This document shows, piece after piece, positions 1-8,749 of a stretch of 64,000 nt of DNA. Under the pieces are notes generated by a model. The model worked only from the letters and a program-made list of their open reading frames with translations. It was not told where the DNA came from and searched no databases. This DNA is from Streptomyces jumonjinensis. Lineage in GTDB: Bacteria; Actinomycetota; Actinomycetes; Streptomycetales; Streptomycetaceae. Where the stretch lies: the NCBI RefSeq assembly GCF_009600885.1, contig NZ_VCLA01000192.1, forward strand, positions 271,899-335,898, written 5' to 3'. The first letter of the stretch is position 1. Each line of letters starts with the position of its first letter. The position numbers were made by a program, and so were the translations under genes.

Positions 1-138
1 CCCCGGATCCGTGTCCGGCAGATCAACCGTCAGATCCGTCAGGGTCCGCAGCAACTCGGCCCCCGAATCGTCGGCTGAGGTCTCGCCGGACAGCTCAGTG
101 AGCGGGTGCGGGAGTGGGAGCAAGGTGGGGGCGGCCAC
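1..138 (-). CDS. Hypothetical protein, N-terminal part only
   Basis: An open frame of 46 codons runs off the left edge. It starts at a GTG (138-136) preceded on the minus strand by AGGAG with about 6 bases of spacing, and codons are GC-ending. The visible peptide begins MAAPTLLPLPHPLTELSG and is acidic afterwards. I do not recognise it. It lies downstream of the dehydrogenase gene on the same strand with a 44-bp gap, so it may be co-transcribed with it. Confidence 0.5.
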   Translation of the reverse strand, partial: MAAPTLLPLPHPLTELSGETSADDSGAELLRTLTDLTVDLPDTDPG

Positions 139-182
139 GGGGTCTCCTAGGGCGATTCATCGGCTCCCTGTCGGGGCGCCGG

Positions 183-1085
183 TCACGTCATGGACGCGGG
201 TGGCCGCCGTACGGCACCCGGTCCGTCCGGTCGGGTGGCGCAGCGCAGGAGCACGGTGTAGTCCTGCGCGCCGTAGCCACGCGTCTCGGCTTCGGCGATC
301 CAGGCGCGGACAGCCGAGCCGATGCGCAGGTTCACGCCCTGGGCGCGCGCCGCGTCGAGGATCAGCCCCGCGTCCTTGGCGGCGAGCCCGAGGGAGAAAC
401 GGGGCGGATAGCGGTCCTTCTCCAGGGAGGGGCGGCGGCGCTCGGCCTGCGCCGCCAGCGGCGTAGCGGCCATTACGGCGAAGACGGTGTCCGGGTCAAG
501 CCCCAGGGCCTGCCCCAGCGCCACCGACTCGCCGAGCAGGGCGACCGTCCCGAAGAGGGACGAGTTGGCGACCAGCTTGGCCGCGGTGGCCGAGCCGACC
601 GGGCCGGTCACCAGGACCTGGCCCACTTCCGCGAGGACGGGCCGCCATGACTCCACGTCCTGCGGGGTCCCGCCCGCGAAGACCGTCGCCCTGCCCTCTT
701 CGACCGCGTCGGGGCTTCCCATGACGGGCGCGTCCAGCAGCGCGGCGCCCGCCGGGAGCTGGTCCGCCAGGTGGCGGCTCAGGGCAGGGGACACCGTCGA
801 CATCTGGATGACGGCGGCAGGGTGCGCGGCGGCGCCCGCGGCGATCCCGTCCGGTCCCTGGACGACGTCGGCGAGAGCCTGGTCGTCCGCGACGAGCACC
901 AGGACGGCGTCGGCCCGGCGGGCGGCCTCCGCGGGGGATGCGACCGGCACGATCCCGGGGCGGGCCAGTCGGGCCGCGGCGGTCGGGGTGCGATTCCAGA
1001 CCAGGACCTCGTGACCGGCGGTGGCCAGCCGGCGGGCCACCGCGCCGCCCATGGCGCCGAGCCCGATCACGGCGAGCCGGGTCAT
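183..1085 (-). CDS. NAD(P)-dependent beta-hydroxyacid dehydrogenase family protein
   Basis: This 300-residue protein belongs to the 3-hydroxyisobutyrate / 6-phosphogluconate dehydrogenase superfamily, soluble NAD(P)-dependent oxidoreductases of beta-hydroxy acids. The Rossmann motif GLGAMG is at residues 8-13. A DAPVMGS segment (119-125) stands where the family has DAPVSGG. Lys170 and Asn174 in GSATAAKLVANS match the usual catalytic Lys and Asn, which argues against an imine reductase. The frame is open further upstream, but the ATG at 1085 overlaps the stop of the preceding CYTH gene (ATGA), so translational coupling supports this start. The substrate cannot be told from sequence. Confidence 0.85.
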   Translation of the reverse strand: MTRLAVIGLGAMGGAVARRLATAGHEVLVWNRTPTAAARLARPGIVPVASPAEAARRADAVLVLVADDQALADVVQGPDGIAAGAAAHPAAVIQMSTVSPALSRHLADQLPAGAALLDAPVMGSPDAVEEGRATVFAGGTPQDVESWRPVLAEVGQVLVTGPVGSATAAKLVANSSLFGTVALLGESVALGQALGLDPDTVFAVMAATPLAAQAERRRPSLEKDRYPPRFSLGLAAKDAGLILDAARAQGVNLRIGSAVRAWIAEAETRGYGAQDYTVLLRCATRPDGPGAVRRPPASMT

Positions 1086-1555
1086 CGCGGCAGCCCCTCG
1101 CTGCTGAGCACCTGGTTCGAGTACCGCTTGTCGCCGGTCACCTCGGCGCCGAACCAGGCGGGCGGCTCGAACGAGGCCGCGCCCCGCCTGTCGGGGAACT
1201 CCACTTCCGCGGTGATCAGCCCGGCGAGATGGCCTTCGAACACATCGACGTACGCGGTCCGTCCGCCGGCCAGCGGAACGGCGCGGCGCGCTTTGCGGAC
1301 CCGGCAGCCCTCCGTCGCCGGCCACAGGGCGTCGAACTGCTCCCTGTCGATGGTCACCTCGAACTCCAGCCGTTCGAGTCCGCTCCCCTTCTTCACCGTG
1401 AGGGAGAGGTCCGTTCCCTCACTGCGGATTCGGGCTTCCGCGTCCGATCCCCGGGCCAGATATCCCTGACGGACCGGAACAGCAGGCAGATCGCGATAGG
1501 CGTCGTCTTGCTGGATGAGGAACTTCCGCTCGATTTCCACCTGCATGTCGACCAA
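1082..1555 (-). CDS. CYTH domain protein (triphosphate tunnel metalloenzyme family)
   Basis: A 157-residue CYTH-type protein. Near the N-terminus is the signature EIERKF (residues 7-12), the ExExK motif that binds metal and triphosphate in class IV adenylate cyclases and inorganic triphosphatases. Alternating basic and acidic beta-strand residues follow (IRSEGTDLSLTVKKGSG, LEFEVTIDREQF, AEVEFPD), typical of the tunnel. The length is normal for a single-domain member. Two ATG starts (1555 and 1546) are possible. Its stop overlaps the next start by four bases, so it forms a two-gene operon with the dehydrogenase. Triphosphatase activity is an inference from the family. Confidence 0.85.
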   Translation of the reverse strand: MVDMQVEIERKFLIQQDDAYRDLPAVPVRQGYLARGSDAEARIRSEGTDLSLTVKKGSGLERLEFEVTIDREQFDALWPATEGCRVRKARRAVPLAGGRTAYVDVFEGHLAGLITAEVEFPDRRGAASFEPPAWFGAEVTGDKRYSNQVLSSEGLPR

Positions 1556-1617
1556 GCCTCGGTGTCGTCTCGATGGGGGCGATGAACGCCAATGATCGGC
1601 TGCTCTCCCAGGATTCA

Positions 1618-1695
1618 GACAGGTGCTCTTATGTGCGGTCCGCCGGGAGTGGCTGATCGGCTACCTCCGGAAGACCGTACCTAAGAGCACCTGTC
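1618..1695. repeat. 78-bp imperfect palindrome with perfect 14-bp ends
   Basis: The arms GACAGGTGCTCTTA (1618-1631) and TAAGAGCACCTGTC (1682-1695) are perfect inverted repeats, and pairing continues imperfectly inwards for about 20 more bases. It lies between the CYTH gene and a decayed antiporter/CYTH chimera. It could be a small non-autonomous element, an excision scar or a regulatory hairpin. No reading frame inside it looks real. Confidence 0.7.
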
Positions 1696-1874
1696 GCCGA
1701 CCATGGCGAGTTGGCTAGAAAGGCCGATGCTTCACAACAGGTTGCAGCCCGGTTCAGGAGGCGATCGACCGAATGACCGTGCAGAACTCTCACAGCGAGC
1801 CGCCGCCGCTTCCCCGGCGCCCGCCGGCCTGGACGGCGCGCGGAGTGCGCGGCTCCCACGGGGGGCGGTAGCGG

Positions 1875-2768
1875 ATGTCGCTCGGTCCCGGTGACACCGC
1901 CCATGTCCTGATGGCCGTGGTGGCTCTGATGACGATGGCGCAGCTCGGCGGCCAGCTCTTCAGGGTCATGCGGCAGCCCCGGGTGATCGGCGAGATCGTG
2001 GGCGGTCTCGTCCTCGGTCCCACGGTGCTGGGCTGGTTCGCCCCCGACGCCCAGCAGTGGCTGTTCCCGCCGTCCGGTGCGACGGCTCATGTCCTCGGCG
2101 CCTTCCACACCATCGGTCTGCTGCTGCTCGTCTATCTCACCGGTGCGGAGCTGCGCGTACGCGGCGGCGCGGCGCAGGGACGCACGATCACCTTTGTGGC
2201 CGTCTCCGGGCTGGTTCTGCCGTTCGCCGCCGGTCTGGGCCTGGCGCAGTTGCTGGACGTACAGAAGCTGTCCGGCCGCGAGGACGAGCACAACGTCCGG
2301 CGCGACCACCAGTTCGTCTTCGAGGGCGAGGACAAGGCGACCATCCAGCGGGCCCCCACGTCCCCCGGCGCCGTGGCCGCCGTCAAGCGGCTTCTCGCCA
2401 GGGAGGACATCGAGCACCCGGGCATCCATCTGCGGGAGCGCTCCGGCATCACCGGAGACGAGCTGTCCCCGGCGATCTGCCTCGAACAGCACCGCCATCC
2501 GTTCTTCGTCTGGATCGACAAGAAAGACGCCCTGCGGTGCTCGATGGACCGGGTCAGGGTGCACGATCTACGGCTTCCGGAGGGCGAGCGCGTCAAGAAG
2601 CCTTTCAGCGAGATGGAGCTGCCCGTCTACCCGCATCTGCCGGACGAGATCGCCCAGGACCCCCGTCTTCTCCAGCTCATCGAGGCGCTGACGTAATCCC
2701 TGCGCGAGACGTTCTCGAAGGATGAGCTGCACGCCTACCGCACCCTTTCCGAGATCTTCATGTACTGA
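1875..2768 (+). pseudogene. Chimeric remnant: antiporter N-terminus joined to a CYTH/VTC-like C-terminus, with internal stop
   Basis: Residues 1-125 are the first membrane helices of a CPA2/KefB-type cation-proton antiporter (MAQLGGQLF, PRVIGEIVGGLVLGPTVLG, LLLLVYLTGAELR). After LAQLLDV the protein becomes soluble and charged with no more membrane helices. It then resembles a CYTH/VTC-type triphosphate-binding domain (DKKDALRCSMDRVRVHDL, FSEMELPVYPHLPDEIA). A TAA at 2694-2696 interrupts the frame, but the same frame stays coding-like for 23 more codons (SLRETFSKDELHAY) to a TGA at 2766-2768. Both parents are incomplete, so this looks like a deletion fusion that has since decayed. The N-terminal assignment is firm and the C-terminal one moderate. 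Confidence 0.65.
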
Positions 2769-3465
2769 GCGATCACATGGGGCGTGCCGGCGGGCGGCCC
2801 GGAAAGCCGGGACGCGAGCCGGCGGGCGGGGCCGAAGAGCCGCCGAAAGCGGTTGTTCCGCTGCGGAGCGACCAGCGTGAAGCGGACCGTAGCCGCGCGG
2901 CGGCCCGCCCGGGGGTGATTTACCGGCCGTGCGGGGTGCCGGGCGGCACTTCCAGAGAAACAGACGATTCTGATCGAAATTCGTCGAGCACGGGAGATGG
3001 CTCTATGTCATCTCGCGGTAAATGCACAGGCATTTCGCTCATGCCTCGCATTCTGAGCGGCAGCGTTTACAGCTGTCAAGGGGTCTCCGGACATGTGCGG
3101 CTTGCACATACGGGAGAGCGTGCGGCGCGCGGATTCCCCCGTGTTCCCCCGTGTCTTCGCAGGATGTCTCCCGACTGACCGGGTCACGTCGGCCGTCCCC
3201 GCGGCGCGGCGCGGCGCGATGCCCGCCGCGGGCCGTATCCCGCCGGACGGGCCCGCCCCGCCGAAGGTCTCGGGCGCGACCCAGGATCCAGCACGGATGC
3301 CGTGAACGGCGCCGTGGAGCCGGAGCTCCACGGCACGGCTCAGACGATGATTGCTGTGGCAGCACCCCCGTTATCCATCTCAGCTGCCACAGCGATACGA
3401 ACCTAAGCCGCTTACCCTGATGCAGTCAACTGAGATGGATCGCCAGAAGAGGTGAATCTGAACCG
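2769..3465. other. 697-bp gene-poor region with nested inverted repeats before the XRE gene
   Basis: No convincing gene is visible, because the open frames here lack coding character. Three perfect inverted repeats are seen: GCCGTGGAGC at 3311-3320 with 3325-3334 (terminator-like hairpin), GCTGTGGCAGC at 3353-3363 with 3383-3393, and ATCCATCTCAG at 3373-3383 with CTGAGATGGAT at 3430-3440. The last ends 25 bp before the XRE start, and its left arm abuts the second repeat. Mutually exclusive hairpins or operator half-sites are both possible. Confidence 0.6.
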
Positions 3466-3930
3466 ATGATCGAAACCCCATCACCGGCCGGCGAGCCCGG
3501 GCACTGCCCCGGAGCGTCGCTCGCACACCGCCTGGAGCGGCTCTTCGAAGTCGTCTATCCGGCCGGCCGCGGCCCCTACAGCAACGACGAGGTGGCCGCG
3601 CTGCTGAAGGAGCGCGGCGGGCCGACCGTGTCCGGGACGTATCTCTGGCAACTCCGGCGGGGGCACCGCGACAATCCGACGATGCGTCATCTGGAGGCGT
3701 TGGCGGGCTTCTTCAGGGTCCCGGCCGGATACTTCTTCGACGAGGCCGTCGCGACCCGGGTGGAAGTCGAGCTCAATACGCTGGAGCGCCTGCGCGAGGC
3801 CGGGGTGCAGCGGGTCGCGCTGCGGGCCGTCGGTCTGTCGCCGGAGAGCATGAGCGCCGTCGAGACCATGATCGACCGAGTCCGCGCACTGGAGGGGCTG
3901 CCCGTCGAACCGGATCAGCCCGCTCCCTGA
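3466..3930 (+). CDS. XRE-family helix-turn-helix regulator
   Basis: A 154-residue DNA-binding protein. The XRE-type helix-turn-helix spans about residues 38-95, with NDEVAALL as an early helix, VSGTYLWQLRRG as the recognition helix region, and MRHLEALAGFFRVPAGYFF as the family's closing helices. The C-terminus is a short charged helix. The ATG at 3466 is preceded by AGAAGAGGTGAA with acceptable spacing. It is the first gene of a run with an ImmA/IrrE-type protein, a multi-TM protein and an amidase. In ImmA/IrrE systems the protease cleaves or inactivates its paired XRE repressor, which is the likely relation here (inference). The inverted repeats just upstream could be its own operator. Confidence 0.85.
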   Translation: MIETPSPAGEPGHCPGASLAHRLERLFEVVYPAGRGPYSNDEVAALLKERGGPTVSGTYLWQLRRGHRDNPTMRHLEALAGFFRVPAGYFFDEAVATRVEVELNTLERLREAGVQRVALRAVGLSPESMSAVETMIDRVRALEGLPVEPDQPAP

Positions 3931-3965
3931 GCCCCACGCCGCTTCTCGACGCCGGGAGGAAACCC

Positions 3966-4472
3966 ATGCGGCGCACCCGACGCGCCTGCCGGACATTCGT
4001 GCGAAGTCTCCAGCTGCCCCCCGTGGCGGGCATCCGGGATCTGGTGCCCGAGCTGGAGCGCCGCACGGGGCGTTCCCTACAGCTGCAGCCCGCCGAGATC
4101 GGTCTGTCGGCGCCGTGCGGCATGTGGATAGCGACGCGGGCGACGGACTACGTCTTCTACGACCCCCAGACCAGCCGGGCGCATCAGGATCACATCATCG
4201 CCCACGAGTTCGGCCACATGCTGAAGCAGCACCGGGGAGTTCCCGGGTACTCCTCCGCGAACGCCGAGGGGCTGATCCAGATGATGGATCCCTCCGTCAT
4301 CGAGCTGGTTCTCGGCCGGACGGACTACGACGAGATCGAGGAGCAGGAGGCCGAACTGGTGGGCTCGTATCTGCAACAGCACATCCATGCCTCTCGTATC
4401 CCGGTGAACGCTCAGCCCGGGGATCTGACGGCCGACCGGGTGGCGAAGACCTTTCTGCGCCAGAGGGACTGA
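3966..4472 (+). CDS. ImmA/IrrE-type metallopeptidase-like protein
   Basis: A 168-residue protein with a zinc-metalloprotease signature HEFGH at residues 80-84 and an acidic stretch (YDEIEEQEAELVGSYL) about 40 residues later that can supply the third ligand. This is the layout of ImmA/IrrE-family proteases that act on a neighbouring XRE repressor. There is no signal peptide. It starts 35 bp after the XRE stop, preceded by GGGAGGAAAC, and ends 6 bp before the next gene, so all three are probably one transcript. Confidence 0.85.
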   Translation: MRRTRRACRTFVRSLQLPPVAGIRDLVPELERRTGRSLQLQPAEIGLSAPCGMWIATRATDYVFYDPQTSRAHQDHIIAHEFGHMLKQHRGVPGYSSANAEGLIQMMDPSVIELVLGRTDYDEIEEQEAELVGSYLQQHIHASRIPVNAQPGDLTADRVAKTFLRQRD

Positions 4473-4478
4473 AGGTAA

Positions 4479-5693
4479 ATGAAGGACATACTTCACCCGC
4501 TGTGCCTGGTCATAGCGACTCTTGGCTTTCTGTTCCTGCTGCGGGACCTGAGGAAGGACCGGAGGGATTCGGCGCTGGTCGCGCTGAGCCTCGTCTATTT
4601 CTTCTCCGCCAGCAGCTTCGCCCTCTCCATCACTCCGGTCTGGATCGGGGTCGACAGGGCGCTGGGGGTGACCAACATCGCCGCCCTGCTGGCGCAGAGC
4701 TGTGTGATGGCGCTGCTCGTCTGCCAGACGAGCGTCCTCGCCCACTGGGCGCTGCCCCCCGCCGAGGCCCGCCGGCACACCCGGAACTTCGTCCTGGCCG
4801 GGGTGGTGGTCATCGGCTCGCTCGCCGTGCTCTTCAGCCTGCTCACCCCGGCCGTCCAGCGGCCCACCGGCTTCTCCCTGTACTACGTCCACGACCCCTA
4901 CTACAAGGCGTATCTGACGCTCTACATCGGCGTCTACTCGCTCGGCGAGGTCTATCTGGCCCGCGCCTGCTGGCGGCATGCCCGGCAGGCCCGGGACATC
5001 TGGGTCGTCCGGGGTCTTCGCGTCATCACCGTGGGCGCGGTCATCACCCTCGGGTACAGCGCGATCCGTATCGCCGGCGTCCTCGGGAGCGTACTGGGCT
5101 TCAGTGTCACGGCGCTGGAGCCGGTCGCCTGGATCTGCGGCGACATCGGGGCCTTTCTGACCCTGACCGGCTACTTTCTCCCCACCCTCGTCCTCCGCTC
5201 GCGGGCGCTGCGCGCCTGGGCGGCCGACCATGTCGTCTACTGGCGGCTGCACACGCTCTGGAAGGCGCTGTACCGGGCCGAGCCGTCCATAGCCCTGCTG
5301 CGGCCCCGGCTCCCGGTCGCGGACTTGATCCGTTTCCGCTCGGTCGGCTTTCATGTCTACCGGCGGACGGTCGAGATCCGCGACGGCATGATCGAGCTGC
5401 GGCCCTTCCTCGACCCCGCGGTACGCGTCGCCGCCGAGGCCCGCTGTCTCGCGGCGGGGCTGCGGGACCCCGATCTGGCGGCGGCCGTCACCGCCGATCA
5501 GATCCGCTGCGCGCTGACCCGTCACAGCCGGCGCAGTCCGGTCGGCGAACCGGCCGACTACGCCCTCGCCCGCCAGCCCGCACCGACCGCCCATGAGGAC
5601 ATGAAGCTTCTCCTGCTCATCGCGGACTTCTTCACCGCCCCCGCCGGCTCCCGCAGGGCAGCCGAACCGGCCTCCAGCGGGGTCGAGCGGTGA
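4479..5693 (+). CDS. Multi-TM membrane protein, MAB_1171c / DUF6545-like
   Basis: A 404-residue protein with about seven hydrophobic helices in its first 240 residues (LCLVIATLGFLFLL, NIAALLAQSCVMALLV, FVLAGVVVIGSLAVLFSLL, others) and a cytoplasmic C-terminal half (HVVYWRLHTLWKALYRAEP...). Proteins of this type are repeatedly found beside XRE and ImmA/IrrE genes in Streptomyces and are annotated as putative transporters, with no proven function. It starts 6 bp after the metallopeptidase stop, and its TGA overlaps the GTG of the amidase (GTGA), indicating coupling. A sensor role feeding the XRE/ImmA pair is speculative. Confidence 0.75.
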   Translation: MKDILHPLCLVIATLGFLFLLRDLRKDRRDSALVALSLVYFFSASSFALSITPVWIGVDRALGVTNIAALLAQSCVMALLVCQTSVLAHWALPPAEARRHTRNFVLAGVVVIGSLAVLFSLLTPAVQRPTGFSLYYVHDPYYKAYLTLYIGVYSLGEVYLARACWRHARQARDIWVVRGLRVITVGAVITLGYSAIRIAGVLGSVLGFSVTALEPVAWICGDIGAFLTLTGYFLPTLVLRSRALRAWAADHVVYWRLHTLWKALYRAEPSIALLRPRLPVADLIRFRSVGFHVYRRTVEIRDGMIELRPFLDPAVRVAAEARCLAAGLRDPDLAAAVTADQIRCALTRHSRRSPVGEPADYALARQPAPTAHEDMKLLLLIADFFTAPAGSRRAAEPASSGVER

Positions 5694-7288
5694 TACGACG
5701 TGCCTTTCTCACCGCGTCGGCCTCCGCCACCGCGTTTCTGACCGGCCCCCTGTTCGTCCCCTCCCGAACCCCTCGTAGCTCCCGTAGCTCCCGAACCTCC
5801 CGAAGCGGAAGGCCCCCCATGCACGGCACCCCCCACCTGGCATCCGCCCGGGACCAGACCGACTCCCTGCGGCAAGGCCGGATCAGCAGTGTCGAGCTGG
5901 TCGAGCTGCTGCTGAAGCACCATGCGGCCGTCAATCCGGACATCAACGCCGTCGTCACCCTCGACGCCGAGCGCGCCCGCGCCGAAGCGGTCCGCGCCGA
6001 CCGGCATCTCGCCCGCACCGGCCGGCCGCTGGGTCCGCTGCACGGGCTGCCGATCACGGTGAAGGACTCGCTGGAGACCGTCCGGATGCGCACCACCAGC
6101 GGCTCCCCCACGCTCGACCAGCACATCCCCGCACGGGACGCCGACGCGGTCGCCCGCCTCAGAGAGGCCGGGGCCGTCATCATGGGCAAGACCAACACCC
6201 CCGCCTACTGCGCGGACATCCAGACCTCCAACACCGTCTTCGGGACCACCAGAAACCCCTTCTCCCCCACCCGGACCGCGGGCGGCTCATCGGGCGGGGC
6301 CGCCGCCGCGGTCAGCGCCGGGCTCAGCAGCCTCGAAGTCGGCAGCGATCTGGCCGGGTCGCTGCGGCTGCCGGCCCACTACTGCGGTGTCTACGCGCTC
6401 CGCCCCAGCCATGGCCTCATCTCCAGCCGGGGCCATATCCCCCGGCCGCCTGGCTGGCTGACCAGCAGTGATCTGATGACGCTCGGTCCGCTCGCCCGGA
6501 GTGCGGAGGATCTGGAGCTGCTGCTGGAGGTGCTCGCCGGCCCCGCGCCCACCGATGCGCCGGCCTGGCGTCTGGAGCTGCCCCGCCCCCGGTTCGCCCG
6601 GCTGCGCGACCATCGCGTCGGCATCTGGGCCGACGATCCGGGCTGCCGCGTCGACACCGCCACCCGGGCCCTGCTGGAACGCGTCGGGAAACTGATCCGT
6701 ACCGCCGGAGCACAAGTGGACGACGTCTCCCGGCCCGCGGACCTGGCGGAGTCCGACCGGGCCTTCCAGACCCTGATGTTCGCCACGTCCACCGCGTCCG
6801 CGTCCGACGCCGACTTCCACGGCGAGGTGGAGCGGGCCGGGAAGCTGGCGCCCGACGACGCCTCGCCCTACGCGTTCTATCTGAGGTCCCGGACGCTCCA
6901 TCACCGCGACTGGTTGATCGCCAACGAGAAGCGCGAGGAGCTGCGCGGGCGCTGGGCCGACTACTTCAGCCGGCACGACATCCTGATCACCCCCGCCGCG
7001 CCGACCGCGGCCGTGGCGGACCAGAGCTCGGTGCCCGTACCGGACCGCTTCATCACCGTCGACGGCGAGCGCCGTGACTACTGGTCCCAGACGACCTGGG
7101 CCAATCTCACGGGTCTGGCGGGGCTTCCCACCGCGATCGTGCCCGCGGGGACGACCCGGGAGGGGCTCCCTCTCGGTGTGCAGATCGTCGGTCCCCATCT
7201 CGCCGACCGGACCGTCATCGCCTTCGCCGCGCGGCTGGCCGAGCTGCTGCCGCCGCCGGTCGTCGCCCCCGCGCGCGGCCGGCCGTGA
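5690..7288 (+). CDS. Amidase signature family protein
   Basis: A 532-residue amidase that hydrolyses C-N amide bonds through a Ser-cisSer-Lys triad. Lys125 (GLPITVKDS), Ser201 (AGGSSGGAAA) and Ser224 (SDLAGSLR) are all present. Alternative starts exist. The GTG at 5690 overlaps the upstream stop and gives an N-terminus (MIRRAFLTASASATAFLTG) that resembles a Tat-like signal. The ATG at 5819 has a better GGAAG ribosome site and begins at the amidase fold. A short repetitive segment rich in Ser/Arg (residues 26-43) lies between them and may be a linker or untranslated. The substrate is unknown. It is the last gene of the XRE operon. Confidence 0.85.
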   Translation: MIRRAFLTASASATAFLTGPLFVPSRTPRSSRSSRTSRSGRPPMHGTPHLASARDQTDSLRQGRISSVELVELLLKHHAAVNPDINAVVTLDAERARAEAVRADRHLARTGRPLGPLHGLPITVKDSLETVRMRTTSGSPTLDQHIPARDADAVARLREAGAVIMGKTNTPAYCADIQTSNTVFGTTRNPFSPTRTAGGSSGGAAAAVSAGLSSLEVGSDLAGSLRLPAHYCGVYALRPSHGLISSRGHIPRPPGWLTSSDLMTLGPLARSAEDLELLLEVLAGPAPTDAPAWRLELPRPRFARLRDHRVGIWADDPGCRVDTATRALLERVGKLIRTAGAQVDDVSRPADLAESDRAFQTLMFATSTASASDADFHGEVERAGKLAPDDASPYAFYLRSRTLHHRDWLIANEKREELRGRWADYFSRHDILITPAAPTAAVADQSSVPVPDRFITVDGERRDYWSQTTWANLTGLAGLPTAIVPAGTTREGLPLGVQIVGPHLADRTVIAFAARLAELLPPPVVAPARGRP

Positions 7289-7372
7289 CCGGTACGGGGA
7301 CGGCGTCCGGTACTCCGTCCCCGTAGCCCGCCTTACCCTGCCCAGTGTTCCGGCCCCGTAGCCCGCCCGGCC

Positions 7373-7433
7373 GCGCAGCGTACAGCGGCTCCGGGTCTCA
7401 GGCGGCGCCCATGATGCGGGCGTGCTGGTGCAT
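7373..7433 (-). repeat. Relic copy of the 3' end of a GNAT gene
   Basis: About 61 bp closely match 12215-12277, which covers the last codons and downstream flank of the complete acetyltransferase gene at 12242. On the minus strand it reads MHQHARIMGAA-stop against MHQHARIQGDA-stop. It is an isolated fragment left after duplication or recombination. Confidence 0.7.
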
Positions 7434-7519
7434 AGCGGCTCCTGCACCAGGGGCTCACTCCTGTTGCACGGGTACTCGGTGGGATACCGCACGCCGCCGG
7501 TGGGGTCGTCGCTCATCGT

Positions 7520-7712
7520 CAGGTCAGTGACGAAAGCGGTCCAGGCTGTGGCGGTGAAGTCGAGGACCGGTCCGGTGCCGTTCATCTAGGTGTCGCGCAC
7601 AGCGACCGTGTGGGCGCTTCCAGCGGGGAACAGGCTGGTCTCGACGTACTCTTCCTCGTCCGCGCTGCGGGCGAACTCCAAACTCTGCTCGACGCGGTCG
7701 ACAGAGGACACC
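7520..7712 (-). pseudogene. DUF397 domain protein relic with in-frame stop
   Basis: The minus strand reads EFARSADEEEYVETSLFPAG, then a segment ending AVRDT, then TAG (7588-7586), then a tract ending in DFTATAWTAFV. This is the shape of a DUF397 protein (FxKSS...VEV...VAVRDSK...LxFTxxAWxAFV), the small partner commonly found next to XRE regulators in Streptomyces. The stop replaces the position after RDS, and no clean start codon is present, so the gene is dead or needs readthrough. Confidence 0.6.
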
Positions 7713-8092
7713 ACCTCAACCCCTACTCCCCGGGTTAACAAACCACCGCTATGGCGTTCATCTTTACTGGAGCTAACAGAGGTGACGTTCTGACGGCACC
7801 ACCGCCCGCCGGGAGCAGCCCCGGTGTGGGCTGCTCGCTGTGGCCGGCACCCGTGCTCGGGCATCGCGGGCTGCTGATGCGCCACCCCGTCGCACGGCTC
7901 GCGGCCAGTGGTGCGGCAGGAGGTACACAACTGCGCGGTCAGCACGGCGCCCGCGAGGACGGCACGGTCGTGGCGCAGCGGAGTACTCGGGATCTCCCGC
8001 TCCCCCGCCGGCCGGTCCAGCTCCGGGTTGAGGACTGTGGTGTTTGTGGACCAGTGGGAAGTACTTCGTCGGTGAGTGGAACCGGTGGGGCT

Positions 8093-8749
8093 GTGCGGAC
8101 ACTTGTCTGTGTGGACTCGCAATTGAATGACCGGATCCGGTCCGGTGATCGGGCAGCGTTCGCCGCGATCTTCGACGAACACGCCCGTGTGATCTATGCA
8201 CATGCTGTCCGTACGACGGGTGACTGGGCTGTGGCCGAGGATGTCATGTCGCTCACGTTTCTGGAGGCCTGGCGGCAGCGTGACAAGCTGCGCAGGGAAG
8301 TGAGGAACATACGGGCCTGGCTGTTGGGGATCGCGACGAATGTGCTCCGTAACACCGCCCGCTCCGCTCGTCGGCATCGTGTGGCCATGTCGCGTCTGCC
8401 GCCGGTGGAGCCGCTGCCTGACTTCTCGGACATGGTGGTCGGGCAACTGATCGACTCCCAGAGACTGGCCGCGGCGGCTAGGGCGCTGAACCGTCTGAAG
8501 CAGGGTGAGCGCGAGGTCTTCGCTCTGGTCGTGTGGTCGGACCTGGGGTACGCGGCTGCCGCCGAAGCACTGGGGATCCCTGTGGGTACCGTCCGATCCC
8601 GGCTGTCGCGGGCACGGGAGAAGCTGCGTGGACTGGTCAAAGAGGAACTGGCCAACGCGCGGGCGGCGGAACCGCGGGGCGGCAACGGACACGTACCAGA
8701 CAGTCGGGCGACAGAAGTTCGTTCGTTGCAGGGGAGGAGCACATCATGA
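8093..8749 (+). CDS. ECF-type RNA polymerase sigma factor
   Basis: A sigma-70 family extracytoplasmic-function factor of about 218 residues. Region 2 is visible as DRAAFAAIFDEHARVIYAHAVRTTGDWAVAEDVMSLTFLEAWRQRDKL. Region 4 is LNRLKQGEREVFALVVWSDLGYAAAAEALGIPVGTVRSRLSRAREKLRGL, with the helix-turn-helix near its end. The frame is open far upstream, but similarity begins at about VDSQLNDRIRSGD. I chose GTG 8093, with GTG 8111 equally possible. Its stop overlaps the ATG of the next gene (ATGA), so the two are coupled. The partner looks like a membrane-anchored regulator, so this is probably a stress or envelope sigma factor. Confidence 0.85.
   Translation: MRTLVCVDSQLNDRIRSGDRAAFAAIFDEHARVIYAHAVRTTGDWAVAEDVMSLTFLEAWRQRDKLRREVRNIRAWLLGIATNVLRNTARSARRHRVAMSRLPPVEPLPDFSDMVVGQLIDSQRLAAAARALNRLKQGEREVFALVVWSDLGYAAAAEALGIPVGTVRSRLSRAREKLRGLVKEELANARAAEPRGGNGHVPDSRATEVRSLQGRSTS

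Noticed and set aside
1773..1910. Small peptide MTVQNSHSEPPPLPRR upstream of the chimeric gene
   Set aside because: It has a distant ribosome site and runs out of frame into the next gene. There is no independent support.
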